Shown here in pieces: positions 1 through 10,200 of a stretch of DNA of 56,434 nucleotides. A program made the position numbers and the translations under genes. A model generated the notes under the pieces. That model had not been told where the DNA came from. It did not search any database and saw only the letters and a program-made list of their open reading frames with translations. The stretch's first letter is position 1, and every line of letters starts with the position of its first letter. Source of the stretch: Porticoccus sp033791605 (GTDB lineage Bacteria > Pseudomonadota > Gammaproteobacteria > Pseudomonadales > Porticoccaceae); NCBI GenBank assembly GCA_033791605.1, contig JASJGJ010000121.1:1-56434 (forward strand), read 5' to 3'.

Positions 1-145
1 TTTGAAAGCCGCCAATCATCGACTCACAAATAGAGAACGAAACACATGGTTCCTCTACGGTGCATTTGCGGTTGTAATGGGTGCATTACTGACGTTAATT
101 ATTCCTCGAATAAGACGTCGAAAACGTTTTTCCGAATGGGGCTAA
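1..145 (+). CDS. C-terminus of SH3-domain membrane protein (YgiM/TIGR04211-like), partial
   Basis: Reading from base 2, an open frame of 47 codons ends at TAA 143-145; its start lies outside the window. The visible tail has a basic/polar stretch, one hydrophobic segment (WFLYGAFAVVMGALLTLIIP) and then an Arg/Lys-rich end (RIRRRKRFSEWG). This resembles the anchor of the YgiM/TIGR04211 family, in which an exported SH3 domain and a coiled coil precede a C-terminal membrane helix with a short basic cytoplasmic end. The SH3 part is not visible, so the family call rests on the tail alone and function cannot be stated. Confidence 0.55.
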   Translation, partial: LKAANHRLTNRERNTWFLYGAFAVVMGALLTLIIPRIRRRKRFSEWG

Positions 146-243
146 TATTATTGAATAGTTCAGAGAAGAGGTAGAACACTTTTGATTTTTAGTTACTCAT
201 ACTTTTTAGTAAACGCTGGTTGATGCTCAAGAAGGAAAATTCG

Positions 244-813
244 ATGTTAAAAAAATTATTGACTGTTTTGTGTTTAACAATTGCCTTATCGCCTTGCTAC
301 GCAAGTGACAACACCGTTCAAGTCATGCTCACCACGAATATGGGACAAATCCAGCTAGAGCTTTATCCAGACAAGTCCCCCGAGACTGTCAAAAACTTTT
401 TGAGCTATGTGGAAGAAAAATATTACGATGGGTTAATTTTTCACCGTGTAATCAACCGCTTTATGATTCAGGCAGGAGGTTTTAATGAAGATATGACCGC
501 TATAGAGCCGACGAGAGAAGCCATTAAAAATGAATCAGCTAACGGGCTAAAAAATAAAAAGGGGACCATTGCTATGGCAAGGCAACAAAATCCAGATAGC
601 GCCAAAGCCCAGTTCTATATTAATGTGGTAGACAACTGGAGCCTCGACGCAAACACTCATAAACTTGGCTATACCGTATTTGGAAAAGTTATCAGCGGAA
701 TGAATGTGGCAGAAAAAATCTCCAAGCTTCCCACTCAACGTGTCGGTGGGTTTTCTGATGTCCCCACAGCGACCGTTCAAATTCTAAAAGCCAGAATGAT
801 AAGTGAAAAATAA
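244..813 (+). CDS. ppiA: Periplasmic peptidyl-prolyl cis-trans isomerase, cyclophilin type
   Basis: Cyclophilin-type prolyl isomerase that should act on folding proteins in the periplasm. Residues 1-20 form a signal peptide (MLKKLL, hydrophobic core, cleavage after CYA). The cyclophilin domain follows, with the catalytic FHRV (about 66-69), FMIQAGG, the substrate-binding segment GTIAMARQ, QFYINV and GYTVFGKV. Its length of 189 aa is normal for PpiA. I chose ATG 244 over the upstream TTG at 220 because AAGGA lies about 7 bases before it and the signal peptide starts there. The 3' end overlaps the next gene by 11 bases, so the two are probably co-translated. Confidence 0.9.
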   Translation: MLKKLLTVLCLTIALSPCYASDNTVQVMLTTNMGQIQLELYPDKSPETVKNFLSYVEEKYYDGLIFHRVINRFMIQAGGFNEDMTAIEPTREAIKNESANGLKNKKGTIAMARQQNPDSAKAQFYINVVDNWSLDANTHKLGYTVFGKVISGMNVAEKISKLPTQRVGGFSDVPTATVQILKARMISEK

Positions 814-1585
814 CACCTTGAAGAAAGCTCTGAGTGTTAACTTAAATAAAATTGCTCTATTACGTAATTCACGTGAGGGCAATTACCCTGATGTTGTGGC
901 ACATGCAAAGGTCTGTGTCGATAACGGCGCAGACGGTATCACCATACACCCCAGACCAGACCAAAGACATATCAGACCTCAAGATGCACAAGACCTGCAG
1001 ACGTTTCTTACTGAGATCAACGACACCAAATTAACGCCCATCGAACTCAACATAGAGGGAAACCCCTTTGCTGAACCGAGAGGAAGCTATCCCGGATTTA
1101 TTGAATTAGTGGAAGTAACCCGCCCCGACCAATGTACTCTGGTGCCTGACAGCGACAGCCAACTTACCTCGGATCACGGTTTTGATCTCAATCAAACTGG
1201 TGACAAACTGCAACCCATTATCAAACGGCTCAAATCTCAAGGCATCCGTGTTAGTTTGTTCATGGACCCTGAACCTACCCAGATAGAGCTTGCCGCACAA
1301 ATAGGTGCAGATCGTATCGAGCTATACACTGGCCCTTATGCTGCCGCATGGGGAACAGATCACCTGGAAGAAATTTTTGAACAACACTACAAAGCTGCTG
1401 AGTTAGCCAAAAAATTGGGCTTAGGGCTAAATGCCGGACACGACTTAAACCTAGAAAATTTGGCCAAATTTGCCACAATACTAGGACTTCAAGAAGTCTC
1501 TATTGGCCATGCCCTAACGGTAGATGCTATTGCTATGGGTTTGGCAAAAGCTGTTCAATCTTACAAAAATATTTTATCGGCGTAG
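803..1585 (+). CDS. pdxJ: Pyridoxine 5'-phosphate synthase, Bacteroidota-like type
   Basis: PdxJ condenses 3-amino-2-oxopropyl phosphate with 1-deoxyxylulose 5-phosphate to form pyridoxine 5'-phosphate, the ring-closing step of DXP-dependent vitamin B6 synthesis. At 260 aa it is slightly longer than the usual 240-245. Family motifs are SVNLNKIALLRNSR, GADGITIHPRPDQRHI, ELNIEGNP, CTLVPDSD, RIELYTGPYA, LNAGHDLNLENL and VSIGHAL. The spellings ITIHPRPD, NIEGNP and LYTGPYA resemble Bacteroidota enzymes as I remember them, rather than the proteobacterial ITVHLRED and NLEMA forms. Proteobacterial pdxJ normally sits with recO and acpS, not beside a cyclophilin. The start is GTG 803, inside the end of ppiA. 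Function is secure; foreign origin is an inference. Confidence 0.9.
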   Translation: MKNNTLKKALSVNLNKIALLRNSREGNYPDVVAHAKVCVDNGADGITIHPRPDQRHIRPQDAQDLQTFLTEINDTKLTPIELNIEGNPFAEPRGSYPGFIELVEVTRPDQCTLVPDSDSQLTSDHGFDLNQTGDKLQPIIKRLKSQGIRVSLFMDPEPTQIELAAQIGADRIELYTGPYAAAWGTDHLEEIFEQHYKAAELAKKLGLGLNAGHDLNLENLAKFATILGLQEVSIGHALTVDAIAMGLAKAVQSYKNILSA

Positions 1586-1597
1586 GCATTTATTCGC

Positions 1598-1969
1598 TTA
1601 GGCTTCCGTCACTTCCTGACAGCCCACACACAACCTAGATTCTGGCATAACCTCCAACCGAGGAATACCAATAAGCTCGCCACATTGCTCACAGCAGCCA
1701 TACTCACATAAACAAGTGTCGCCCTGCTCCAGAACCGACAAGGCATGCAGCACATTAACTAAACGTTTTTGATAACCTATTCGACAAGCATTAGACATCT
1801 GTTGCTGTTGTAAAGCATCTATTCTCGACAACCGCCCAACTTTAGTTTGATCCAACACGACGGTCTCACCCATTTCAGCAGACATATCTAATTGACCCAA
1901 TAATTCTTCACGAATCCTCAATAAAGATTGACGAAAACCATCGAGTTGCTTGTCCGTTAATTCACCCAT
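1598..1969 (-). CDS. TraR/DksA family zinc-finger protein
   Basis: A 123-aa member of the DksA/TraR family, whose members enter the RNA polymerase secondary channel and modulate initiation. It has an N-terminal helical hairpin, the segment LDQTKVGRLSRIDALQQQQM typical of the short DksA paralogues, and a C-terminal zinc finger with CEQC followed about 17 residues later by CVGC. I chose MGELTDKQ at 1969 because the longer reading frame to 2041 would run into the divergent methyltransferase gene. It converges on pdxJ with a 12-base gap. Family is secure; its promoter targets cannot be read from sequence. Confidence 0.82.
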   Translation of the reverse strand: MGELTDKQLDGFRQSLLRIREELLGQLDMSAEMGETVVLDQTKVGRLSRIDALQQQQMSNACRIGYQKRLVNVLHALSVLEQGDTCLCEYGCCEQCGELIGIPRLEVMPESRLCVGCQEVTEA

Positions 1970-2014
1970 ACACGTATAATAGCCCAATTCATTTAGGCCA
2001 AAGAGAATACCCTT

Positions 2015-2785
2015 GTGACTGACACTACAGAGCATCTTCAACGTAAACGTTTTTATGACAGGCTGCTGACCATCTATGGCCGCAAGCCCGTGCTGGAAGC
2101 ATTAGAAAATCCCGAAATACCCTGCTACCGATTACACTTAGCGGACTCCAACAAGCCCGGCGGCATCATTAAACAAATTATCACTCTAGCTGAGCAGCGA
2201 GAAATAGAAATTGCCTACCACAGCCGTCAAGAGCTCTCGAGGATTTCACGCAACAGTAAGCAAGACCAAGGCGTAGCTGCTGACCTAGAGTGTCCAAACC
2301 ATCAACTGTTTGATGACTTTATAGTGAACCCGCCCAAAGGCAACTTCAATCTAATTGCACTTGACGGCATTACCAACCCGCAAAATCTTGGGATGATTAT
2401 TCGCTCTGTCACTGCTAGTCCGTGTTGCGGAATTTTGTTACCCCAAAAGGGGACGGCAGCTATCTCACCACTAGTGATCAAAGCCAGTGCCGGAACATTG
2501 TTTAAAAGCACACTGATTCACTGTGATAACCTAGAACAAGCTCTTCCCAAGCTGAAGGATATCGGCGTTCAATGCTGCACTCTATCCTCACACAGCCAAC
2601 AGGCCCTCAGTGAATTTCAGGTCCAAGCACCGGTAGTTTATGTTCTAGGGAATGAAACAGAAGGCGTATCAAAGGCTGTCAGTAGTCTTTGCACACACCA
2701 CGTAAAAATACCCATGAATAATGGTATAGAATCTCTCAACGTAGCAGTAACTGCTGCATTACTGGCTTTTAGAAGTACATTTTAG
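2015..2785 (+). CDS. TrmH/SpoU family RNA 2'-O-methyltransferase
   Basis: SPOUT-fold, SAM-dependent RNA ribose methyltransferase of 256 aa. An N-terminal substrate-binding region (YGRKPVLEALEN) is followed by the knotted catalytic domain with all three SpoU motifs: NPQNLGMIIRSV, LGNETEGVS and IPMNNGIESLNVAVTAALLAF. The layout resembles RlmB (23S Gm2251), but the sequence differs enough that the target nucleotide is uncertain. The start is GTG 2015, about 45 bases from the divergent DksA-like gene, so the two probably share a promoter region. A poor Shine-Dalgarno makes the exact start less sure. Confidence 0.85.
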   Translation: MTDTTEHLQRKRFYDRLLTIYGRKPVLEALENPEIPCYRLHLADSNKPGGIIKQIITLAEQREIEIAYHSRQELSRISRNSKQDQGVAADLECPNHQLFDDFIVNPPKGNFNLIALDGITNPQNLGMIIRSVTASPCCGILLPQKGTAAISPLVIKASAGTLFKSTLIHCDNLEQALPKLKDIGVQCCTLSSHSQQALSEFQVQAPVVYVLGNETEGVSKAVSSLCTHHVKIPMNNGIESLNVAVTAALLAFRSTF

Positions 2786-2840
2786 CAGTAAGTACTTTAT
2801 ACCCGCTCAATCATACTCAGAACAGTCAACATAGTGCTCT

Positions 2841-4064
2841 TCAATCTAAAGAACCCAAACTCTCGGGTTTTATAGGCCGCCATAGATCACTAAAGAATAT
2901 TGCAATAACTGCCGCCAAAATGGTCAATCCCCCAAGCGCACCAATCGCCGGCAAAACACCCACTGCAGAAATAGTATGCCCGCTAAACCAGGCACCAATG
3001 GGTGCCGCACCAAATAGGGCCAGCTGATAGACAGAAACCACTCGAGCTCGATAAGGCTGAGGTGACGCCTCATGGGTCATAGACCGCCCTAACATCATCG
3101 CCACACCCGACGCTATGCCCCACAAAACGATAAAAACAAACAAAAGCCAAGGCGGTGGGGACATCGCAATAGCGACCAAAAAACAGCCCCTAATCAGCAA
3201 ACTCAAAAGCAAGACCTTACCCGGTTGAGAAAACCGACCAACAAATCGAATAATATAAATATTGGAGAGAATCACGCCAAACATAAAACTAAATTGAATC
3301 CAGGCAAAAAAAGCCGCACCCTGCTGATAAATTTCCCGAGTCAAAATAGGCATCGCAACCAAGTAAAGACCGAACCCTAAGAAACCCGTTGCCGCCACCA
3401 CCATCATCAACTGCTTCAACCGAGAATCACGCCACACCACAGACAAACCAGATGTCATATCTTTCCATGTTGAACGCTGCCGTTCTATCGGTTGATCCAC
3501 ACCCACAGGTAAACATTGGCGTAACAACCATCCCGAACTCAGCAGTAATAAAACTTGAAGTAGGATAAGAATCAGCAAGCCCAATTGATCCATATAACCG
3601 GCAAGGAGAATCCCAACACTTTGAGCCGAAAACTGAATAAAGGAGGCTCTGGCTACGGCCTGTTGAAGCTGTTTATCTGCCACCTGCGCTAGAAGACTTT
3701 CCCTCGCAGGTTGGATAAATGCTGTCACTGTCCCAAAACAAAACCCAAACAACAACATCAGCCCAAAAGACAAATAATCCATCCACACCGCTACCAGCAG
3801 CAGCAAACAGGGCACGCTATAGAACATATACAAACGAAATAAATGGCGGCCCAGATGGCGATTATCCGAGATCACACCACCAACAAGAATAAATAAAAGC
3901 TGAGGTAACATCAGTGCCATCTGGGCATAACCCACACGTACAGCTGACTCACCCAACACTCCCACTAACAACCAGGGAAATATGACGATCTGCAAACCCT
4001 GGGCTATAGAGCTTGCCCCTACACCACCAAGATACGTACGAAAACCACTCTGCATTTCATTCAT
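2841..4064 (-). CDS. MFS transporter, MFS_3/EntS-like
   Basis: Integral inner-membrane protein of 407 aa with about 12 hydrophobic segments, the normal size for the major facilitator superfamily. A degenerate loop 2-3 motif A is visible (GGVISDNRHLGRHL), and FIQPARESLL resembles the EntS/MFS_3 branch of proton-driven exporters. The central cytoplasmic loop (around RQCLPVGVDQPIERQRSTWKD) joins the two six-helix halves. Substrate is unknown: no siderophore or drug-resistance genes lie nearby. It is transcribed in the same direction as ligA, zipA and smc but 133 bases downstream of ligA, so membership in that operon is not established. Confidence 0.82.
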   Translation of the reverse strand: MNEMQSGFRTYLGGVGASSIAQGLQIVIFPWLLVGVLGESAVRVGYAQMALMLPQLLFILVGGVISDNRHLGRHLFRLYMFYSVPCLLLLVAVWMDYLSFGLMLLFGFCFGTVTAFIQPARESLLAQVADKQLQQAVARASFIQFSAQSVGILLAGYMDQLGLLILILLQVLLLLSSGWLLRQCLPVGVDQPIERQRSTWKDMTSGLSVVWRDSRLKQLMMVVAATGFLGFGLYLVAMPILTREIYQQGAAFFAWIQFSFMFGVILSNIYIIRFVGRFSQPGKVLLLSLLIRGCFLVAIAMSPPPWLLFVFIVLWGIASGVAMMLGRSMTHEASPQPYRARVVSVYQLALFGAAPIGAWFSGHTISAVGVLPAIGALGGLTILAAVIAIFFSDLWRPIKPESLGSLD

Positions 4065-4197
4065 GGCAAATTTTTATCATAGGTAGTTTGCTTGGCAGAT
4101 AGTTTTTTATAGGTGATCTTAATTATAGGGAATTGACGTCACAGGAACGATGACGACGACTGTACGATACCCATGCAATGCGCACGATAGCAACCAG

Positions 4198-6231
4198 TCA
4201 AAACAAATTATTCTCTCTCAGAAGCTCAAGCAATGCAGGCTCATCCAATACACGAACACCCAGCGCCTCTGCTTTTTTAAGCTTTGAACCCGCACCAACC
4301 CCTGCCACAACACAATCGGTTTTAGTTGAGACACTCCCTGCCACTTTTGCACCTAATTGCTGTAATTTTTCTTTAGCTTCAACACGGCCCATCACATCCA
4401 TTCCGCCAGTGAGAACCCATATTTGCCCTGACAAAGGCAACAATTGGTCATCCTTTAAAACCATATCGGGCCAATGAACCCCGGAATCACGAAGTCTACT
4501 AACAACCGCTAAATTATCTTGTTGTGCAAAAAAATCATGAACAAAGTGTGCCACCACAGGCCCTACATCAGAGACTTCCTGTAAATCTTCTTGGCTAGCC
4601 TGCTGCAAGGCCTCAAAATGACCAAAATGATTGGCTAAAGACCGTGCCGTGGCCTCACCCACCTCCCGAATGCCCAACGCATACAGGAAATGGGGGAATG
4701 TCGTCTTTTTTGATGCCTCCAATGCCAACAATAAGTTCTCCGCTGATTTGTTACCCATTCTTTCTAGGCCGGCCAATTGATTCAGATCCAAATGATAAAG
4801 GTCGTCTACGGCAGACACCAAGTTTTGATCAACCAACTGTTCAACCAACTTGTCGCCCAGCCCCTCAATATCCATCGCCTTACGGGAGGCATAGTGTTTA
4901 ATTGCCTGTTTTCGCTGAGCAGAACAAACCAAACCACCAGAACAACGTGTGACCGCTTCGCCTTCGACTCGCTCCACAAGAGAACCACAAACGGGACAAT
5001 GGATGGGAAATACAATCTCTTTTGCTGTTGCAGGACGTTTGTCTAAAACAACTTTGACAACTTGCGGGATCACATCACCGGCTCGACGAACAATCACCGT
5101 ATCCCCAATTTGAACACCTAACCGCTTTACCTCATCTTGATTGTGTAACGTCGCATTACTTACTGTTACACCACCCACAAATACCGGCTCCAACCTTGCC
5201 ACTGGAGTAACCGCACCAGTACGACCCACCTGAAACTCCACATCAACCAATCTTGTCATTTCTTCCTGAGCAGGAAATTTTCTGGCGATAGCCCAGCGGG
5301 GTGCTCGGGCAACAAAGCCAAGCCGTTGTTGTAGGTTTAAATCATCAACTTTATAAACAATGCCATCTATTTCATAGGGCAGCTGATCACGCATATCGGA
5401 CATTTTTTGGTAATAACGAAGGCAATCATTGATATCCTTAGCCACTTCAACATGGGGATTAACGAGAAACCCCCAACGTTGCAACAATGCCAACGTATCA
5501 GAATGGGTTCCAGGCTGCTCCAACCCTTCAATTCGACCCAAGCTGTAGGCTGCCATTTCTAGTGGACGGGATGCAGTAATCTTTGAATCTAACTGGCGAA
5601 GACTACCTGCCGCAGCATTGCGTGGATTAACAAAGGGTTTCTCCCCCGCTTTTTTCGCCTCGACATTGAGTTTTTCGAATCCCGCTCTCGGTAAATAGAT
5701 CTCTCCCCTAACCTCAAGCAGTGCCGGCGGCATGCCAGTGTGTAGTTTCAGAGGGATAGCATTAATCGTACGGACATTTTCTGTGATATCTTCACCCGTT
5801 GAACCATCGCCACGCGTAGCCCCTCGAACCAGCACACCATTCTGATAGAGTAGACTAACAGCCACACCATCCAGCTTAGGTTCACACACATAGGCAATGG
5901 TTTCTGACAGTTTAAGGCGCTCGGTCACTCTCCGCTGAAACTCTAATAACTCTTCATCATTAAAGGCATTGTCCAGGGATAGCATCGGCACTTCATGAAC
6001 AACAGAATTAAATGCCTTAAGCGGCTCACCACCTACTCGCTGTGTTGGTGAGTCTGCTGTTTTTAAGGAGGGATATTCCGATTCAAGTTGCTGAAGTTTT
6101 CGCATGAGCCGGTCGTATTCCACATCAGGAACAGAGGGGTCATCAAGTACGTAGTAAAGGTGGTTATGGTGATTCAGCTGTTGGCGAAGGGCGGCAGCCT
6201 CGTCATAGACTGCCCGGTCAGCACCGGCCAT
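4198..6231 (-). CDS. ligA: NAD-dependent DNA ligase
   Basis: Seals nicks in duplex DNA using NAD+ during replication and repair. The 677 aa match family length. Domains in order: Ia (HNHLYYVLDDPSVPDVEYDRL), the adenylation domain with catalytic Lys119 in EPKLDGVAV, an OB fold, a four-Cys zinc finger (CPVCG, then CSGGLVCS), helix-hairpin-helix repeats (MDIEGLGDKLVEQLV onward) and a C-terminal BRCT domain (GQIWVLTGGMDVMGR). The start codon shares one base with the zipA stop (TAATG), indicating translational coupling. The smc-zipA-ligA order is the one I know from Pseudomonas. Confidence 0.97.
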   Translation of the reverse strand: MAGADRAVYDEAAALRQQLNHHNHLYYVLDDPSVPDVEYDRLMRKLQQLESEYPSLKTADSPTQRVGGEPLKAFNSVVHEVPMLSLDNAFNDEELLEFQRRVTERLKLSETIAYVCEPKLDGVAVSLLYQNGVLVRGATRGDGSTGEDITENVRTINAIPLKLHTGMPPALLEVRGEIYLPRAGFEKLNVEAKKAGEKPFVNPRNAAAGSLRQLDSKITASRPLEMAAYSLGRIEGLEQPGTHSDTLALLQRWGFLVNPHVEVAKDINDCLRYYQKMSDMRDQLPYEIDGIVYKVDDLNLQQRLGFVARAPRWAIARKFPAQEEMTRLVDVEFQVGRTGAVTPVARLEPVFVGGVTVSNATLHNQDEVKRLGVQIGDTVIVRRAGDVIPQVVKVVLDKRPATAKEIVFPIHCPVCGSLVERVEGEAVTRCSGGLVCSAQRKQAIKHYASRKAMDIEGLGDKLVEQLVDQNLVSAVDDLYHLDLNQLAGLERMGNKSAENLLLALEASKKTTFPHFLYALGIREVGEATARSLANHFGHFEALQQASQEDLQEVSDVGPVVAHFVHDFFAQQDNLAVVSRLRDSGVHWPDMVLKDDQLLPLSGQIWVLTGGMDVMGRVEAKEKLQQLGAKVAGSVSTKTDCVVAGVGAGSKLKKAEALGVRVLDEPALLELLRENNLF

Positions 6232-7082
6232 TATTCAATCCCAGATAGCTGGGTTCGGCAAAAGTCTGCAACTCGTTGACGATAATGATCTTCAGTTTGA
6301 CGGGTAAATGCACTGCGACTCTCATCTTTCAGCTCACCCCCTAACTCAATGGCTACTTCCTTTGCCGCATTGAGCAAAATATCCAACCCTGCACCGGGGT
6401 CATCGACATCTTCCATTGCAAAGAACAAACTAATACCCGGCGTGGTCAGTTCGGCCATATCATTTAAGTCAAAAGTACCAGGATTTACCGAATTAGCCAC
6501 ACTGTAAATAACAGGGCCCGCACCATCCTCTTTTTCATGCCGATGAAAAATTTTCATAGAGCCATAACGCAGCCCTTGTCGTAACAGCGCATCCAGTAAT
6601 TGCTCACCTTGAAAGAATTCGCCATCCTTCGCCATCAAGTGTAAAACCACCACGCTGGCCACCGGTATTTTCTCGTTTTTTCGTGCCGTTTCAGCGATTT
6701 TTTTACCCGGTAGTGATTTAGGTTCAACACGCTGATAATGACCATCAGTCATAGGTGGCTCATCTAGATTCAAACTCGACTGCTGTGGTTCCCGAATAGG
6801 TACTGACAGCTTAGGTTTGTTCGCCTCAGCCCTCGCTCTAACCGTTTTACCGAGTTCTTCCACATCGGCTTCATCACGATAGCTAACAACTCTAGCTCCA
6901 CCGCTGGGTAGCTCACTGCCAAATTCGTCAATATCTGCATCATCAAAAATAGGTTGTTTTCGGCGGGGCATATGGATTTTTTCATAGCGGGCACTACGGA
7001 CACGACGAATAATATCAAGCATGATTGCCAGTGCCACCAGAGCACCTAAAGCTATCATCATTTCTCGAGCACCAAATTCCAT
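6231..7082 (-). CDS. zipA: Cell division protein ZipA
   Basis: Membrane anchor for FtsZ at the division ring. MEFGAREMMIALGALVALAI forms the N-terminal transmembrane helix, followed by a basic stretch, a charged low-complexity linker (roughly 40-140) and the ZipA C-terminal FtsZ-binding domain (VVLHLMAKDGEFFQGEQLLD to the end). I chose ATG 7082 rather than the possible upstream start at 7145 because ZipA normally begins directly with its membrane helix. This gives 283 aa. It is coupled to ligA by a one-base overlap and lies about 150 bases downstream of smc. Confidence 0.93.
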   Translation of the reverse strand: MEFGAREMMIALGALVALAIMLDIIRRVRSARYEKIHMPRRKQPIFDDADIDEFGSELPSGGARVVSYRDEADVEELGKTVRARAEANKPKLSVPIREPQQSSLNLDEPPMTDGHYQRVEPKSLPGKKIAETARKNEKIPVASVVVLHLMAKDGEFFQGEQLLDALLRQGLRYGSMKIFHRHEKEDGAGPVIYSVANSVNPGTFDLNDMAELTTPGISLFFAMEDVDDPGAGLDILLNAAKEVAIELGGELKDESRSAFTRQTEDHYRQRVADFCRTQLSGIE

Positions 7083-7229
7083 CGTTTTCCAAACCTGCCA
7101 GTTATCCAAAATGTTATCAATAAAATAGGGGGAGTTCTTAACCACAGGCTACTTTAATATAAGCTACTCTAATGTAAAGAGGTTTACCCTTGCTTGGAAC
7201 AAAACCCACGATTCGAATAAAACTAAAGT

Positions 7230-10200
7230 TTAAGCCTCTGCCAGCTCAACGGCTTGATTAACATCAACACTCACCAAGCGAGAGACACCTGCCTCGTGCA
7301 TCGTAACGCCCATCAACTGATTGGCCATTTCCATGGCAATTTTGTTGTGCGAAATATAAATAAATTGCACCTTGGCCGACATCTCTTCAATGATCCTGGC
7401 ATAACGTCCCACATTGGCGTCATCCAAAGGTGCATCGACTTCATCCAGCATACAAAAAGGTGCCGGATTAAGGTGGAAGATGGAAAAGACCAAAGCAATA
7501 GCCGTCAGTGCTTTTTCTCCACCAGAAAGTAGATGAACTGTCGTATTTTTCTTGCCGGGAGGTCTGGCCATAATCGTCACACCAGTGTCCAGCAAATCAT
7601 CTCCCGTCAATTCCAGATATGCATGCCCACCACCAAAGAGTTTTGGGAAAAGCTCTTGAAGAGAAGTATTAATCAGATCAAAGGTTTCTTTGAATCGAGT
7701 TCGAGTTTCACGATCAATTTTACGAATCGCATTCCCTAGGGTCTCAAGAGCCTCTTGCAACTCAGCATTCTGAGTATCAAGATAATCTTTACGCTCAGAT
7801 TCAATTTTATACTCATCAATAGCGGCCAAGTTAATCGGCCCCAATCGCTGAATCCGATTGCCTATTTTCTCCAGAGACTGCTCCCACTCTGCAAGGTCGG
7901 CATCTTCGGGCAACACACCCAGTAGAGCGTTAAGTTCAAAACCATGCTCACTGATTTGCTCCATAATGGTTCTATTTCGCGTTTCCAGATCTTGAGCAAC
8001 CAACCTTTGCTGCTCAAGTAAAGAACGTTGTTCTTGGGTATCGTGCTCCAGAGCATTTCTACGCTGCTCTATTTCACGCATCTGATGCTCAACAGCCTCT
8101 ACCGCACGCCTTGCATCTGCCAACGCCTTCTCCGCGGCTAGTCGAACCTCTAATTGCTCGGCAAGCTGTTCTTTCAATTCTAGGCTGGGATCTTCATCCT
8201 GCTTAAATGACTCCCGCAACTGCTCCCGACGCTCCTGTAGTCGAGTCACTTGAACCTCCAAACGCCCAATACCCTCACGAATAGACTGTAATTGAGTACT
8301 GACTGATTTCTCTCGCATGGCCAGCTCATGTTTACGATCTCGATCATGACGAGCACTCTGCCGAGCCTGATCCAATACCGCACGCGTTTCATCACGCTGT
8401 TGCAATAGCGCTTCACGACGCTGAGTATCCTGCTCCATGACTTCTATAGCCTCAGACAGCAACTGACGCGCCTCAGCCAAGTTTTCTAATTCCTGTTGCT
8501 GTTGCTGTTTTGCTTCAGCTAACTCACTGTCTGCACGCTCACGGCGGGCAGCAAATTGCTCCACCTGCATAGTATTCGCGCTGAGCTTTGAGCGTATCTC
8601 CGCATACTGACGCTGCTGATCAGCCACTTCTCGCCTGATGGTCTCACGCTGAGATTCCAAAGCACGAAGTTGTTCTTCGTTGGTATTTTTTTGCTGCTCT
8701 AGTTCGAAGGTATTGGCTCGACACTCTGACAACGCCACATCCAACAACGCAAGCTCTTGCTTTCTTTTCAGCACACCAACGGTAGCATCTTGGTCACGTG
8801 CAACCCGCAACCAGTTAGCACCAAGCCAGAGGCCGTCTTGTGTCACCACAGACTCACCAGGCTTAAGCTTCCCACGCATCGCCAATGCAGAATTCAGGTT
8901 ATCGACAGCATAAATACCGCCAAGCATGGCGTTGGCATGTGAACCTATAATTTTTCTTGAAAGTGAGTTTCCGGCAATCTCAGACATTTCACTGCCAGTG
9001 GAGCTATCCACCAACACCAATTCACCTTTAGTGAAAGTACCCAATTTATCACCAAGGCTACCCACATTATCTACACAAACAGCCTGTAGATAACGGCCCA
9101 GCACTGTCTCTGCCGCAGTTTCCCAACCGGGTTCAACCTGAAGTGTTTCAGCCAACCGTGGGCTGTTCTCCAGCTGATTATTTTCCAACCACTGTTGTTG
9201 GTCGCCTTCACCACCCAGTGCTGCCTGCTGCAGCGCTTCCAATGATGCTTTTCTACCCAGCATGGTCTGCAGCTGAGTACGTGAGCTATCCAATTGCACA
9301 TCTAGCTGCTGCACCGTGGTCCGGCAATCAGCCATCTGCCCTGTCATGGCATCTAGATAAGTTTTCTTCTCTCCAGATTCAAGCTCCACTTCCGCCAACT
9401 GCTCCTGCAATAAACGAATGTCATCTTGTAGAGAACTATCACTCAACCCCTGATATTCAGTTTGGGTTTTCTCTATTCGCTCTGATAGGCGTCTCAACAC
9501 CTGCTCCAAGTGCTGAATACGAGATTGCTGCACTTCGGCCTGTTGACGTGGTTCTGAAGCGGTATGATTAAACTCGTCCCACGTCATTTGCCAGGCCTGC
9601 ATGGTTTCTTCCGCCTCTTGCAGTGTCGCCTGAGACAGCTCTTCCACTGACTGAATTTTTTCCAATTCAGGCGCAATTTCTTGTAGCTCTGCTTCCCAAC
9701 CCAAAGCTTTTTGACGGTCTACCCGCAGATGTTCTTCTGACTCAATATAGTTTCGTTCAGTTTGCTCTACATCCTGTTGTAATTCTCGAGCACGATCCTG
9801 TACATGCTGAATAGCCTGTTCGATGCGAGCTACTTCAGCACCAATCGCGTAATACTTCCCTTGCACTTCATTGAAGTTATCACCAAACTCTGTGTACTCT
9901 GCACGATGACGTTCGAGAGAGGTATCACAACCACTTCGCTCCGTAACCAACGCTTCTACTTTCAACTCATGTTCAGTAATAGACTTGCGATGCTCTGAAG
10001 CTTGAGCGTCAAGGCCTCTCCACCGCAACGCCTGTAACTCGGCCTTAATTTGGCGTTCTTCTTTTTTAAATTCTGTATATTTTTCTGCCGCTTGTGCCTG
10101 GCGCTCAAGGCGGCTTAACTGACGCCCTAACTCCTCACGAATGTCCGTAAGGCGCTCGAGGTTTTCTTGGGTTCGCCGCATGCGGTTTTCCGTATCCTTA

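Noticed and set aside
9143..9571. 142-aa plus-strand open frame inside smc
   Set aside because: It is antisense to the smc coiled coil and has no domain or ribosome site.
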